64,000 bases of DNA from Peristeroidobacter soli (GCF_004138485.1 NZ_RYEV01000003.1:620001-684000); one strand, 5' to 3'. Shown: positions 25,599 to 36,258, counted from the stretch's first letter. Numbers and translations are program-made. Notes: generated by a model from the sequence alone, not told the origin.

Positions 25599-27791
25599 AT
25601 GGCACCAGGGCATCGTTCGCTGGGTGGCGGGTGCGCGCCTTTGTTTCGATCGATGTTGTCTCTTTGGGCTCTGTGCGCGGCGTTTTTCATGCGGCCGGCG
25701 GCGGCCGAAGACGGCTATGAGCTCTGGCTGCGTTATCACCCATTGCCTGCCGAACAGCGCGCGCTCTATGCACCGGCCACGTCCCAGCTGGTGATGCCGA
25801 CTCCATCACCGACGCTGGCGGTGGCCAAAGACGAACTGTTGCGTGGGTTGAATGGCTTGCTGTCGCAGCGGCCGGCTTCTGTTGAGCGTGTGTCGGCGTC
25901 TGGCTTGATCATAGGCACGCCGCAATCGAACCCGCAGATTGCTCAGCTCGATCTGGGATTGCAGGGACTGGCCGCGCAGGGCTATGTCATTCGACATCGT
26001 CGGGCCGACGACCAAACGGTGGTAGTGATCGCCGCCAACGACGACGTGGGCGTGCTGTACGGCGTGTTTCATTTCCTGCGCCTGTTACAGACCCAGCAGC
26101 CGCTGGGGAACCTCAACGTCACCGAGTCTTCGCGCATCCAGTTGCGCATGCTGAATCATTGGGACAATCTGGATCGCACCGTCGAGCGCGGCTATTCGGG
26201 CTTTTCGCTGTGGGACTGGCACAAGCTGCCCGATTATCTCGACCCGCGTTACACCGACTACGCGCGAGCCAACGCGTCAATCGGTATCAACGCGACAGTT
26301 CTCACCAACGTCAATGCCAATGCGACGAGTCTGACCGCGCCGTATCTGGAGAAGGCGGCGGCGCTGGCGAACGTGTTTCGCCCCTACGGCATCCGAGTGT
26401 TTCTCACCGCACGGTTCAGTGCGCCCGTCGAGATCGGCGGCTTGAAGACCGCCGATCCCGCGGACCAGGGCGTGCAGCAGTGGTGGAAGGACAAGGCGGC
26501 GGAAGTCTACAAATACATTCCTGACTTCGGCGGCTTCCTGGTGAAAGCGAACTCGGAGGGACAGCCTGGTCCACAGGACTACGGCCGCACGCACGCCGAC
26601 GGCGCGAACATGCTGGCCGATGCGGTGAAGCCGTTCGGCGGCATGGTGATCTGGCGCGCGTTTGTTTATTCGCACGAGCAGCCGGACGATCGCGCCAAGC
26701 AGGCTTACGACGAGTTCGTTCCGCTCGATGGCAAGTTCCGCGACAACGTGCTGGTGCAGGTGAAGAACGGCGCCATCGATTTCCAGCCGCGCGAACCGTT
26801 CCATCCGCTGTTCGGCGCCATGCCCAGGACGCCGCTGGCCATGGAGTTCCAGATCACCAAGGAATATCTGGGCTTCGCGACCCACCTGGTCTACCTCGGC
26901 GCGTTCTATGAAGAAGTTTTGCGCGCGGACACTCATCGTCCGCGCCAGGGCTCTACGGTCGCCAAAGTCCTCGACGGCTCAATCGACAACTACGCCCACA
27001 CCGCCATCGCCGGCGTGGCCAACATTGGTACCGATCGCAACTGGAGCGGCGCTCAGTTCGAGCAGGCGAACTGGTATGCGTTCGGCCGGCTTGCCTGGAA
27101 TCCGATGCTGTCGTCGAAGGACATCGCCGAAGAGTGGGTGCGGATGACATTCTCGAACGACCCGCAGTTCGTGCGGCCCGTGGTCGCGATGATGATGAAA
27201 TCGCACGAGGCCGTCGTCGACTACATGACGCCGCTGGGTCTGCATCACTTGATGGGGCGCGGTCATCACTACGGCCCGGGCCCATGGGTTGAAGGCGGGC
27301 CGCGCGCAGATTGGACGTCTGTTTACTACCATCGCGCCGATGCGAAAGGCATTGGCTTCGATCGCACCAAGACGGGTAGCAATGCCGTCGCTCAATACGC
27401 GCCGCCGGTGGCTGCGCAGTTCGGCGATCTGAAGCGCGTGCCCGAACAGTTCCTGCTGTGGTTCCATCACGTGCCTTGGGACTATCGCACCCAGTCCGGT
27501 CGCATCCTGTGGGATGAGCTGGTGTATCGATACACGCGGGGCGTCGATACGGTGCACGAGATGGCAGGAACGTGGCAGGGATTGGCGCCGTTCGTCGATA
27601 CCGAGCGGTACCAGGAGGTCGCCGCGTTCCTCAGGATTCAGGAGCAGGAAGCCAAGTGGTGGCGTGACGCCAGCATCGCCTACTTCCAGACTTTCTCTAA
27701 GCGACCGCTGCCCGCCGGCTTCGCGCCGCCCGAGCATTCGCTCGATTACTACAAATCGCTGGAATTCCCATACGCGCCTGGGCATCACTGA
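25599..27791 (+). CDS. GH67 xylan alpha-1,2-glucuronidase
   Basis: This 730-residue enzyme removes (4-O-methyl)glucuronic acid from the non-reducing end of xylo-oligosaccharides. A signal peptide (ALCAAFFMRPAAAEDG) predicts export. The GH67 fold is evident from WDNLDRTVERGYSG, VKANSEGQPGP with the probable acid E320, KNGAIDFQPREP with D394, and MEFQITKEY with E422, the probable general-base pair by family comparison. Length is normal. GTG 25596 directly precedes ATG 25599, and the latter is preferred after AGGGGGA. It heads a four-gene operon with gaps or overlaps of 2 bp or less. Confidence 0.93.
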   Translation: MAPGHRSLGGGCAPLFRSMLSLWALCAAFFMRPAAAEDGYELWLRYHPLPAEQRALYAPATSQLVMPTPSPTLAVAKDELLRGLNGLLSQRPASVERVSASGLIIGTPQSNPQIAQLDLGLQGLAAQGYVIRHRRADDQTVVVIAANDDVGVLYGVFHFLRLLQTQQPLGNLNVTESSRIQLRMLNHWDNLDRTVERGYSGFSLWDWHKLPDYLDPRYTDYARANASIGINATVLTNVNANATSLTAPYLEKAAALANVFRPYGIRVFLTARFSAPVEIGGLKTADPADQGVQQWWKDKAAEVYKYIPDFGGFLVKANSEGQPGPQDYGRTHADGANMLADAVKPFGGMVIWRAFVYSHEQPDDRAKQAYDEFVPLDGKFRDNVLVQVKNGAIDFQPREPFHPLFGAMPRTPLAMEFQITKEYLGFATHLVYLGAFYEEVLRADTHRPRQGSTVAKVLDGSIDNYAHTAIAGVANIGTDRNWSGAQFEQANWYAFGRLAWNPMLSSKDIAEEWVRMTFSNDPQFVRPVVAMMMKSHEAVVDYMTPLGLHHLMGRGHHYGPGPWVEGGPRADWTSVYYHRADAKGIGFDRTKTGSNAVAQYAPPVAAQFGDLKRVPEQFLLWFHHVPWDYRTQSGRILWDELVYRYTRGVDTVHEMAGTWQGLAPFVDTERYQEVAAFLRIQEQEAKWWRDASIAYFQTFSKRPLPAGFAPPEHSLDYYKSLEFPYAPGHH

Positions 27792-27793
27792 TC

Positions 27794-29734
27794 ATGAGGG
27801 CTCGCTGTATGTCGAAGTGGCTCCCGGGCGCGATGCTGTCGTTGGTGGCTGCGTCGAGTGCGAACGCGGCGCTCCTGCACGACTTGTTTCAGGATCACGC
27901 AGTCCTGCAACGAGAGCAGGCCATCAACGTTTGGGGGCGTGCCGCGCCGGGCGAGTCGCTGACGGTCACGCTGGCGAACTCCAGCTCGCAGGCGAAAGCT
28001 GATTCGACCGGGCTGTGGCGACTGAGCCTGCCAGGCATGGGCGCGGGCGGCCCATATCAACTGTCCGTCACTGCGGCGTCGGGTGAAAAGCAGGTTGTCG
28101 ACGATGTGATGATCGGCGACGTGTGGCTGTGCTCCGGCCAATCCAATATGGTCCTGCAGGTTCATCGCGCGCTCGACTCCCGGTCCGAGATCGCGAACTC
28201 CACGAACGATTCCATTCGCATGCTTACTGTGCCGCTGGCGAACAATCCCGTTCCTCAGTACGGGTTCGTCGGTCCGGTGCAGTGGCTGAAGGCGTCGCCG
28301 ACGACTGTGCCGGAGTTCTCGGCCCTTTGTCTGTACTTCGCGCGCGAGCTGCAGAAGAAAGACAAGGTGCCGATGGGCTTGATCAATGCCGCTTGGGGCG
28401 GCTCGAAGATTCAGTCGTGGATGACCGCGTCCGCGCTCCGTTCCATGGGCGGTTACGATCGCGCTTTGGATGCATTGGCGCAGTCGAGTAAAGATCCATT
28501 CGCTGCGAATTCGCAGTGGGCAAGCATCTGGGAAGATTGGTATCGGCAGCGCGCGAAGGATCAGCCCTGGAGTGCGAAGCCGACGGGAGAGTGGAAGCTG
28601 GCACCCGTAGAGCGCGGCTACTGGGAGGACTGGGGCGTCCCCGAGCTGGCCAGGTACGACGGCATGCTGTGGTATCGGACAAGTGTGACTTTGACGAAGT
28701 CACAAGCGTCGCAGCAGGCCACGTTGGCGTTGGGGCGGGTCGATGAGTCGGATCAGGCGTGGATCAATGGCCGACTGGTCGGAGCCGCAGGTCCCGGCGG
28801 TGAGAAGTCCTATCCGTTGCCGCCGAATGTGCTGCACGCAGGCGAGAATTCTGTCGTCGTCAGCATCCTCGATACTTACGCGAACGGCGGGCTGCCCGGC
28901 TTGATGGAAAGTCGCGCGCTTCGATTCGCCGATGGTTCGAGCGTCGTGCTCAACAAAGAATGGCGCTATCGATTGCCGCCTGCCAACGCCGCGTTTCCAT
29001 TGCGTGCACCTTGGGAAGCTACTGCCGGATTGGGCGTGATTCACAACGGCATGATCGCGCCGCTGTCGAATCTGAGCTTGCGTGGCGTCGCCTGGTATCA
29101 GGGCGAATCCAACACCGATGAAGGCGATCGGTATCAGGCGCTGCTGACACGCTTCTTCGCTGATTGGCGCGCGCAGTTTGGCGCGAAGACACCGTTCTTC
29201 GTGGTGCAACTGGCGGGCTACGGGCCTGCCTCGTCAAAGCCCTCCGAAAGTGGCTGGGCAAATCTTCGCGAAGGCCAGCGCCTCGCTGTGAACGCCGATG
29301 GGAATGCAGGTCTGGCGATTGCGGTCGATCTGGGCGAGCGCACCGATGTGCATCCGGCGAACAAACAGGAGGTCGCTCGTCGACTCGCGCGAGCGGCTCG
29401 ACACCTTCTGTACAAGGACGCGGCTCCGCCGTCCGGCCCAATGCCGGTGAGTGCACGACGCGATGGTGACGCGGTCTCTGTCGAATTCACCGACACCACG
29501 GGCAAGCTCGTGGCTTACAGCGCTGCGCGGCCGATTGGTTTCGAAACATGCGGCTCGTCTGCAGGCAGTTGTGAGTACGCCGAAGCGACGCTGCAGGGAC
29601 AGCGCGTGATTCTGAAGAGCGCCAACGCAAGCAGCGCCACTCGTGTTCGTTACTGTTGGGCAGACAGCCCGGTCTGCACGCTATACGACGAAGCTCCGCT
29701 GCCGGCGGGGCCGTTTCAGATCGAGGTCAAGTGA
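27794..29734 (+). CDS. Secreted SGNH acetylesterase (sialate O-acetylesterase family)
   Basis: This 646-residue protein has a signal peptide (…[11 protein letters not shown]) and the SASA-type SGNH hydrolase fold. Block I is WLCSGQSNM with the nucleophile Ser, block V-like is WYQGESNT, and DVHPANKQ carries the catalytic His. A galactose-binding-like insert (about 290-390, [10 protein letters not shown]...[10 protein letters not shown]) resembles the beta-galactosidase jelly roll. In a xylan locus it most probably deacetylates xylan or xylo-oligosaccharides rather than sialic acid. It starts 2 bp after the GH67 stop. ATG 27809 is an alternative start that still gives a good signal peptide. Its TGA overlaps the next ATG. 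Confidence 0.85.
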   Translation: MRARCMSKWLPGAMLSLVAASSANAALLHDLFQDHAVLQREQAINVWGRAAPGESLTVTLANSSSQAKADSTGLWRLSLPGMGAGGPYQLSVTAASGEKQVVDDVMIGDVWLCSGQSNMVLQVHRALDSRSEIANSTNDSIRMLTVPLANNPVPQYGFVGPVQWLKASPTTVPEFSALCLYFARELQKKDKVPMGLINAAWGGSKIQSWMTASALRSMGGYDRALDALAQSSKDPFAANSQWASIWEDWYRQRAKDQPWSAKPTGEWKLAPVERGYWEDWGVPELARYDGMLWYRTSVTLTKSQASQQATLALGRVDESDQAWINGRLVGAAGPGGEKSYPLPPNVLHAGENSVVVSILDTYANGGLPGLMESRALRFADGSSVVLNKEWRYRLPPANAAFPLRAPWEATAGLGVIHNGMIAPLSNLSLRGVAWYQGESNTDEGDRYQALLTRFFADWRAQFGAKTPFFVVQLAGYGPASSKPSESGWANLREGQRLAVNADGNAGLAIAVDLGERTDVHPANKQEVARRLARAARHLLYKDAAPPSGPMPVSARRDGDAVSVEFTDTTGKLVAYSAARPIGFETCGSSAGSCEYAEATLQGQRVILKSANASSATRVRYCWADSPVCTLYDEAPLPAGPFQIEVK

Positions 29735-30984
29735 TGAGTGTCGAAGCAGCGTCGGTGGCCGGCTCGAGTCGAGATCGCGAGATCGTCGCAGCGAAAGTGA
29801 TCGTGACTTGTCCGGGCCGCAACTTTGTCACGTTGAAGATCGTGACCCGCTCGGGAATCACCGGCCTCGGTGACGCCACGCTCAACGGCCGCGAGCTGGC
29901 CGTCGCCGCGTATCTGCAGGAACACATCGTTCCCAACCTGATTGGCAGGGACGCCGGTCGCATCGAAGACACCTGGCAGTTCTTTTATCGGGGCGCCTAT
30001 TGGCGTCGCGGCCCCGTGACGATGACGGCGATCGCTGCTGTCGACGTGGCGTTGTGGGACATCGTTGCGAAGCTCGCAGGCCTGCCGCTGTATCAAATGC
30101 TCGGCGGCCGTTCGCGCGGAGGTGCGCTGGTTTACGCACATGCCAACGGTCGTGACATCGCCGAGACCAGTGATGAAGTCCGCAAGTACATCGATATGGG
30201 CTTCCGCGCGGTTCGTGCTCAATGCGCTGTGCCGGGTCTGGCGAAGACGTATGGAATCGCGAGCGGCGGCAAGGCCTACGAGCCCGCCGAAACGCAGCTG
30301 CCGCTGGAAACGTTGTGGTCGACGCCGAAGTATCTGGAGATCGTGCCGAAGCTGTTCGAGCAGTTGCGCGTGGATCATGGTAACGATGTCGAGCTGCTGC
30401 ACGATGGTCATCACCGCATGACGCCGATCGAGGCGGCGCGGCTGGCGCGCAGCCTGGAGCCGTACCGCTTGTTCTGGTTGGAAGACGCGACGCCCGCGGA
30501 GAATCAAAAGGCGTTCGAGGTCATTCGCCAGCACTCTGTCACGCCGCTCGCTGTCGGCGAGGTGTTCAACTCGATCTGGGACTGCAAGCATCTGATCGAG
30601 AATCAACTCATCGACTACATCCGCACGACCATCGTGCACGCCGGTGGCATCACGCATGTGCGTCGGCTGGCGGACTTCGCATCGCTCTATCAAGTGCGCA
30701 CGGGCTTCCACGGCGCAACCGATCTGTCGCCCGTCTGCATGGGCACGGCGCTGCATTTCGATACTTGGGTGCCGAACTTCGGCATTCAGGAATGGATGCA
30801 TCACGCCAGGGAAACCGACGAAGTGTTTCCTCACGACTATCAGTTCCGGGATGGTCGCCTGCATTGCGGTGAGTCGCCGGGCCACGGCGTCGGCATCGAC
30901 GAGAAGCTCGCGGCCCGCTATCCCTATTCGCCCAAACAACTGCCTATCGCTCGTCTGGAAGACGGCTCCATGTGGGATTGGTAA
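29734..30984 (+). CDS. manD: D-mannonate dehydratase, enolase superfamily (ManD/RspA-like)
   Basis: This 416-residue cytoplasmic enzyme of the enolase superfamily has the metal ligands in LLHDGHHRM (Asp), [12 protein letters not shown] (Glu) and [10 protein letters not shown] (Glu), and the catalytic His region [12 protein letters not shown], ending LEDGSMWDW as in ManD. It dehydrates D-mannonate to 2-keto-3-deoxygluconate in hexuronate breakdown. Here it would process glucuronate released by the GH67 enzyme two genes upstream. Some family members have little activity, so function is inferred. The ATG overlaps the esterase stop (TGATG). Confidence 0.85.
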   Translation: MSVEAASVAGSSRDREIVAAKVIVTCPGRNFVTLKIVTRSGITGLGDATLNGRELAVAAYLQEHIVPNLIGRDAGRIEDTWQFFYRGAYWRRGPVTMTAIAAVDVALWDIVAKLAGLPLYQMLGGRSRGGALVYAHANGRDIAETSDEVRKYIDMGFRAVRAQCAVPGLAKTYGIASGGKAYEPAETQLPLETLWSTPKYLEIVPKLFEQLRVDHGNDVELLHDGHHRMTPIEAARLARSLEPYRLFWLEDATPAENQKAFEVIRQHSVTPLAVGEVFNSIWDCKHLIENQLIDYIRTTIVHAGGITHVRRLADFASLYQVRTGFHGATDLSPVCMGTALHFDTWVPNFGIQEWMHHARETDEVFPHDYQFRDGRLHCGESPGHGVGIDEKLAARYPYSPKQLPIARLEDGSMWDW

Positions 30985-30986
30985 CC

Positions 30987-33656
30987 ATGCGCTACACCAA
31001 GTCGGGATCGACCAAACTTGCCGTGACCGTTGCCGCGTTGCTGTCGCTTGCTACGTCAGCGTTCGCCGAGCAACCGGTCTACAAGGATCTGAGCAAATCG
31101 TTCGAAGATCGCGCGGCCGACCTGGTGTCGCGCATGACCTTGGAAGAGAAGGTCGCGCAGCTGGGCAACAACGCGCCCGCCATTGCGCGACTCGACGTGC
31201 CCGAATACGAATGGTGGAACGAGGCATTGCACGGTGTCGCGCGCGCCGGTGCGGCGACAGTATTCCCGCAGGCCATCGGACTCGCCGCCACCTTCGACGA
31301 CAGGATGATGTTCGAGATCGCGACCGCCATCAGCGATGAGGCACGCGCCAAGCATCACGAGTTCGAACGTCGCGGCCTGCGCAAACGCTATCAGGGCCTG
31401 ACGTTCTGGTCGCCGAACATCAACATCTTTCGCGATCCTCGCTGGGGCCGTGGCCAGGAAACGTACGGCGAAGATCCTTGGCTCACCTCGCGCATGGGCG
31501 TCGCGTTCGTGAAGGGCTTGCAGGGCGACGACCCGAAGTATCGCAAGGTCGACGCTACCGCCAAGCACTTCGCTGTTCACAGCGGGCCCGAGGCGGATCG
31601 CCACCACTTCGACGTTCACCCGAGCGAGCGCGATCTGTATGAAACCTACCTGCCGGCGTTTCAGGCGCTGGTGCAGGAGGGCGGTGTCGCATCGGTGATG
31701 GGCGCGTACAACCGCGTCTACGGCGAATCGGCCTCCGCCAGTCCGCGACTGTTACAGCAGATCCTCCGCAAGGACTGGGGCTTCGATGGCTACGTCGTGT
31801 CGGACTGCGACTCCATCGAGGACATCTTCAAACATCACAAGATCGTTGGCACCGCACCCGAAGCCGCGGCGCTTGGCGTGCGCTTTGGATGCGATCTGGA
31901 TTGCGGCAAGACTTACGACGCGCTGGTCCCGGCCGTGAAGCAAAAGCTGGTGAGCGAGGCTGAGATCGACGCAGCGGTGCGCCGACTCATGCTGACGCGG
32001 TTCAAGCTCGGCATGTTCGATCCGCCGGAGCGCGTTCGTTGGGCGCAGATTCCGTACTCGGTCAATCAGTCGCCCGGGCACGATCAGTTGGCCCGGCGCG
32101 CGGCGCAGTCGTCTATCGTGATGCTGAAGAACGACGGCATGCTGCCGCTGTCGCGCGACATCAAGACGATTGCCGTCATCGGACCGACGGCGGATGAGGT
32201 CATGTCGCTGCTGGGCAATTACTACGGCACGCCGGCGGCGCCCGTGACGATCCTGCAGGGCATTCGTGAGGCGGTCGGCAAGCAGACCAAGGTGGTGTAT
32301 TCGCGGGGTGTCGATCTGGTCGAGGGTCGCGAAGAGCCGCGAGCGGTGCCGCTGATCGATGCGAACTTCCTGCGGCCCGACGCGAGCTCGAAGGAGCAGG
32401 GACTCAAGGGCGAGTACTTCCGGGGTCGCGACTTTGCCGGCGCACCGGTGCTGACTCGCATCGATTCGCGAATCGCGTTCCGATGGGATCGCGGCGCGCC
32501 GACGGATGACCTGGCGGCGCGAGGTGAGCTGTCGAACGCGCAGGCGTTGGCAGGCGATGACTTCAGCGTTCGCTGGACCGGTCAGCTGTTGCCGCCGACG
32601 TCGGGCAAGTATGAGCTGGTCGTGGGCGCCAATGACGGCGTGCGTCTGTATATCGACGATCGCTTGATCGTCGACGGCTGGGATCTCAATGAGCGCGTGA
32701 AGAGTCACACGGCCAGCGTCGATCTCGAAGGGGGGCGTGCCTATCGGATCAAGCTCGAATACTTCGAAGACATTCGCGACGCCGAAGTGCGTCTGGGCTG
32801 GCGGCGTCCGGGTGCGAAAGAACCTTTCGAGGAAGCGATGGATGCCGCTCGCGGTGCCGACGCTGTCGTATTCGTCGGCGGTCTGACCGGCGATGTCGAA
32901 GGCGAAGAGATGAAGGTGAGCTATCCAGGCTTCGCCGGCGGCGATCGCACCGATCTGCGTTTGCCCGGCAGCCAGCGCAAACTGCTCGAGGCGCTGCAGG
33001 CCACCGGCAAGCCGGTGGCGTTGGTGCTCACGGGTGGTTCGGCACTCGCTGTCGATTGGGCGCAGCAGCGTCTGCCTGCGATCTTGATGGCGTGGTATTC
33101 CGGTCAGCGCGGCGGTAACGCGGTGGCCGATGTGTTGTTCGGCAATGTGAATCCGTCGGGGCGTTTACCCGTCACGTTCTACAAGGAGAACGAGAAGCTG
33201 CCGGCCTTCGACGACTACGCCATGCAGGGCCGCACGTATCGATACTTCACGGGGCAGCCGTTGTATCCGTTCGGGCACGGGCTCTCCTACACGCGTTTCG
33301 AGTATTCGAACCTGAAGCTGGATCGCGCGAATGTTGCTCCGGACGGAACGATCCAGGCGTCGCTCACGGTGAAGAACGTCGGGCAGCGCGCGGGTGAGGA
33401 CGTCGTTCAGCTGTATGTCGCGCCGAAGGATTCCAAGCAGCAGTGGGCCAACAAGGATCTGCGCGGAGTGAAGCGAGTGGCGCTGAAGCCGGGTGAGGCG
33501 GGCAACGTCAGCTTCACGCTGAAGGCTGCCAACGATCTGCGGCACTATGACGTGAACGCGGATCGCTACGCGGTCGAAGCAGGCAAGTACGAGGTGCAGG
33601 TTGGCGCGTCGAGCGCGGATATTCGCGCCCGACAGACGTTTGAAGTGAAGCGCTGA
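30987..33656 (+). CDS. GH3 beta-xylosidase/beta-glucosidase with PA14 domain
   Basis: This 889-residue exported glycosidase has a signal peptide (LLSLATSAFAEQ). The N-terminal GH3 barrel contains NEALHGVARAG, TFWSPNINIFRDPRWGRGQETYGEDP, KHFAVHSGPE and the nucleophile D273 in VVSDCDSIED. The second GH3 domain is interrupted by a PA14 module (about 470-610, with GEYFRGRDF and NDGVRLYIDDRLIVDGW), and a fibronectin-like C-terminal domain ends the chain. The WWNEALHG form is typical of beta-xylosidases. It is the last gene of the GH67 operon, 2 bp after manD. An upstream in-frame start at 30972 lies inside manD and was rejected. Confidence 0.9.
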   Translation: MRYTKSGSTKLAVTVAALLSLATSAFAEQPVYKDLSKSFEDRAADLVSRMTLEEKVAQLGNNAPAIARLDVPEYEWWNEALHGVARAGAATVFPQAIGLAATFDDRMMFEIATAISDEARAKHHEFERRGLRKRYQGLTFWSPNINIFRDPRWGRGQETYGEDPWLTSRMGVAFVKGLQGDDPKYRKVDATAKHFAVHSGPEADRHHFDVHPSERDLYETYLPAFQALVQEGGVASVMGAYNRVYGESASASPRLLQQILRKDWGFDGYVVSDCDSIEDIFKHHKIVGTAPEAAALGVRFGCDLDCGKTYDALVPAVKQKLVSEAEIDAAVRRLMLTRFKLGMFDPPERVRWAQIPYSVNQSPGHDQLARRAAQSSIVMLKNDGMLPLSRDIKTIAVIGPTADEVMSLLGNYYGTPAAPVTILQGIREAVGKQTKVVYSRGVDLVEGREEPRAVPLIDANFLRPDASSKEQGLKGEYFRGRDFAGAPVLTRIDSRIAFRWDRGAPTDDLAARGELSNAQALAGDDFSVRWTGQLLPPTSGKYELVVGANDGVRLYIDDRLIVDGWDLNERVKSHTASVDLEGGRAYRIKLEYFEDIRDAEVRLGWRRPGAKEPFEEAMDAARGADAVVFVGGLTGDVEGEEMKVSYPGFAGGDRTDLRLPGSQRKLLEALQATGKPVALVLTGGSALAVDWAQQRLPAILMAWYSGQRGGNAVADVLFGNVNPSGRLPVTFYKENEKLPAFDDYAMQGRTYRYFTGQPLYPFGHGLSYTRFEYSNLKLDRANVAPDGTIQASLTVKNVGQRAGEDVVQLYVAPKDSKQQWANKDLRGVKRVALKPGEAGNVSFTLKAANDLRHYDVNADRYAVEAGKYEVQVGASSADIRARQTFEVKR

Positions 33657-33673
33657 TCTCGTCTCGAGGAAGG

Positions 33674-33700
33674 GGCGTCCGCCGAAGCACGGCGGACGCC
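33674..33700. terminator. Bidirectional hairpin between convergent GH3 genes
   Basis: A perfect 11-bp GC-rich stem (GGCGTCCGCCG with its complement) and a 5-base loop lie between the 3' ends of the two convergent GH3 genes, 18 and 28 bp from their stops. There is no T-run, but location and symmetry suit termination or protection of both messages. Confidence 0.6.
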
Positions 33701-33727
33701 AATGTCGTGACTGCAGTCGAGGTCGAT

Positions 33728-36079
33728 TCAGTCGCCGACGGTCAAGGTCGCGGACTTGAGATCGACCGAATTGGGCCCGGTCATGATGCTGAATTCGCCG
33801 GGCTCGACCACGTACTTCATTTGCTCGTTCCAGTAGGCGAATGCCTCCTTGGCCAGGGTGAATTCCACAGTGGTCGACGCGCCCGGTTGCAGCGAAACGC
33901 GGCGGAAGGCTTTGAGCTCTTTCACCGGACGCGTGATGCTGCTGGCGACGTCGCGCACGTACAGCTGCACGACTTCGTCTCCTTGCATGCCGCCGGTGTT
34001 ACGAACATCCACTGATACTTTCACGCTGCCGGCGGCATCGATGCGAGCGCTCGACAGCTTCGGTTCGCCGAGCTCGAACTTCGTATAGGACAGGCCGAAG
34101 CCGAACGGGAACAGCGGCTCCTTCGATTCGAAGTGATAACCGCGATGCGCGCTGGGCTTCTGGTTGTAGAAGTAAGGCAGCTGTCCGACGTCGCGTGCCA
34201 CGGTGACAGGCAGCTTGCCGCCAGGATTCGCGTCGCCGAACAACACCTCGGCGAGCGCCGTGCCGCCTTCCTGGCCGGCATACCAGCCTTCGATCACGCC
34301 GTTGGCTTTCTCCACGACTTCGGGAATCGACAGCGGCTGACCGTTGATCAGCACCACGACGACCGGCTTGCCGAGAGCAAACATCGCCTGCGCCAGGTCG
34401 TTCTGTTCGCCACAGAGGCCGAGATTGAGGCTGTCGCCGAGATGGTTCTTCGCCCACGCCTCTCGATGCAGAGCGCTGCTGCCGCCAACCGCGAGCACGA
34501 TGGCGTCGGCGCCCTGCGCGATTTTGACCGCCTCTTTGATCCGTTCGAGATTGTCCTCGCGCTTGGCGAGGATGACTTCGTCCGTGTACCAATCGCCCGA
34601 CTCGGTCAGACGCACACCTTCGGCCGACACGACATTCACACGCTGGCCGAGCTTCGCCTTGATGCCGTCGAGCAGCGTCACGACGTGCTTGGGAACGTTC
34701 GAATAGCCGCCCAGTTCGACGCGAGCCGCGTTCGGGCCGATGACGGCCAATGTTTTCAAGCCGTCCGCACGCAACGGCAGCACGCCGTCGTTCTTCAACA
34801 GCACGACGGTCTTGCGGGCGGCTTCGAGCGCCAGCGCGCGTGCTTCGGCGTTGCCGGTGATCTTCTCGGCGTACCTGGCATCCGCATACGGTTGTTCGAA
34901 CAGGCCTGCCAGGAACTTCAGCCGCAGCATATCGGCGACCGCTCTATCGATATCCGCTTGCCGGATGCGACCTTCAGCCAATGCCTTGGGCAGTAGCGCG
35001 AAGCTTTCGCCGTTCGGCAGATCGGCGGACACACCGGTTTTCAAGGCGCGGACGGCGGCCTCCATCGGGTTTGTCGTGATGTGGTGAACGTCGATGAGCT
35101 CTTTGATCGCGAAGTAGTCGCTCACGATCGCGCCCTTGAACCCCATCTCGCCGCGCAGGATGTCTTGCAACAGCCAGCGATTGGCATGCGACGGCACACC
35201 GTCGATTTCATTGTACGAAGGCATCACCGCCTGAGCGTTGGCAGCGACCGCGGCCCGGAACGGCGGGAAGAACACTTCGCGCAGAATGCGCTCGGAAATG
35301 TTTGCTGGGCCGACATTGGTGCCGCTTTCGGGCTGGCCGTGACCGGTCATGTGCTTGAGGGTGGCGAACACTCGATCTTTGGCGAGTGGCAACGTCGTGC
35401 CCTGGAAGCCACGCACGGCGGCCACGCCCATCGTGCTCACGAGATAGGGATCTTCGCCGTAGGTTTCCTCGAAGCGTCCCCAACGCGGATCGCGCGCTAC
35501 GTCGACGACCGGTGCCAGCACCAGTTGTGAGCCGCGGGCGCGAATCTCGCGACCAACGATCGTGAAGACTCGCTCGAGCAGCGCCGGGTCCCAGCTGCTG
35601 GCCAGTGCGATGGCTTGTGGAAAGGAGGTGCCGCCGAGCGCCTGAAAGCCGTGCAGGCCTTCTTCATGAAACAAAACCGGAATGCCCAGTCGCGTGCTGC
35701 GAGCGGCATGGCGCTGGATGGCATTGATCAATTCAACGGTTTCACGCTCATTACGAAATGGCGTGCTCAGCGGACTGCCGACGTTCTGACGATCGCTGGG
35801 ACGCGTGAAATGACCGATGCCCGCTGGATACAGCCGTTGCGCGGCCTCGGGACTGAAATTTCCCTTGGCGTCGAGCAGATCGTTCTTGCCGGTCCAGACC
35901 GCCGTGATCTGCGCGATCTTTTCTTCCAGCGTCATGCGCGAGAGCAGGTCCTGCACGCGCTGCTCGACGGGAGCGGCGGGGTCTTTATAGACAGGGCGGT
36001 CGTTGCGTACCTGCGCCGATGCGTCCGATGCAATCAACAACGTGGCCACAACCGTGGCCAGGCGAAATGCACTCACCAT
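33728..36079 (-). CDS. GH3 beta-glucosidase/beta-xylosidase (BglX-like)
   Basis: This 783-residue exported GH3 enzyme has a signal peptide (VATLLIASDASAQ), FHEEGLHGFQALGGTSFPQAI, DVARDPRWGRFEETYGEDP, KHMTGHGQPESGTN, and the nucleophile D321 in GAIVSDYFAIKE. The second domain has VAVGGSS-type loops and a fibronectin III-like C terminus (VKVSVDVRNTGGMQGDEVVQLYV). It is of the BglX type without PA14 and probably differs in linkage preference from the GH3 at 30987. It is transcribed alone, with a perfect LacI-type palindrome 31 bp upstream of its start. Confidence 0.9.
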   Translation of the reverse strand: MVSAFRLATVVATLLIASDASAQVRNDRPVYKDPAAPVEQRVQDLLSRMTLEEKIAQITAVWTGKNDLLDAKGNFSPEAAQRLYPAGIGHFTRPSDRQNVGSPLSTPFRNERETVELINAIQRHAARSTRLGIPVLFHEEGLHGFQALGGTSFPQAIALASSWDPALLERVFTIVGREIRARGSQLVLAPVVDVARDPRWGRFEETYGEDPYLVSTMGVAAVRGFQGTTLPLAKDRVFATLKHMTGHGQPESGTNVGPANISERILREVFFPPFRAAVAANAQAVMPSYNEIDGVPSHANRWLLQDILRGEMGFKGAIVSDYFAIKELIDVHHITTNPMEAAVRALKTGVSADLPNGESFALLPKALAEGRIRQADIDRAVADMLRLKFLAGLFEQPYADARYAEKITGNAEARALALEAARKTVVLLKNDGVLPLRADGLKTLAVIGPNAARVELGGYSNVPKHVVTLLDGIKAKLGQRVNVVSAEGVRLTESGDWYTDEVILAKREDNLERIKEAVKIAQGADAIVLAVGGSSALHREAWAKNHLGDSLNLGLCGEQNDLAQAMFALGKPVVVVLINGQPLSIPEVVEKANGVIEGWYAGQEGGTALAEVLFGDANPGGKLPVTVARDVGQLPYFYNQKPSAHRGYHFESKEPLFPFGFGLSYTKFELGEPKLSSARIDAAGSVKVSVDVRNTGGMQGDEVVQLYVRDVASSITRPVKELKAFRRVSLQPGASTTVEFTLAKEAFAYWNEQMKYVVEPGEFSIMTGPNSVDLKSATLTVGD

Positions 36080-36109
36080 GAATCCCCCGTGCGCCGATAA
36101 TTTCTAGAT

Positions 36110-36123
36110 TGATAACGTTATCA
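36110..36123. promoter_or_regulatory. LacI-type operator TGATAACGTTATCA
   Basis: A perfect 14-bp palindrome with central CG, 31 bp upstream of the minus-strand GH3 start. It shares 12 of 14 bases with the operator of the xylose operon at 24298, so the same LacI regulator may act here. Confidence 0.72.
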
Positions 36124-36244
36124 TCAACTGAGGCTCCCGACCGGGTCAATCGTTGTTGTGAATGCCGTCCGCCGGGCCGCGCCATGCTCTGTGGCGTGCC
36201 GACATCAGGCGCGGATACCGGGATTTTTAGACGATTTTTCTAGA

Positions 36245-36258
36245 TGGCGCCGGCGCCA
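36245..36258. repeat. Palindrome TGGCGCCGGCGCCA
   Basis: A perfect 14-bp palindrome with the same TG...CG...CA frame as the nearby operators but a GC-rich body. It may be another site or a chance GC palindrome. Confidence 0.3.

Noticed and set aside
30987-33656. PA14 domain in GH3 as a toxin-related feature
   Set aside because: PA14 inserts are common carbohydrate-binding modules in GH3 enzymes and imply no toxin function.
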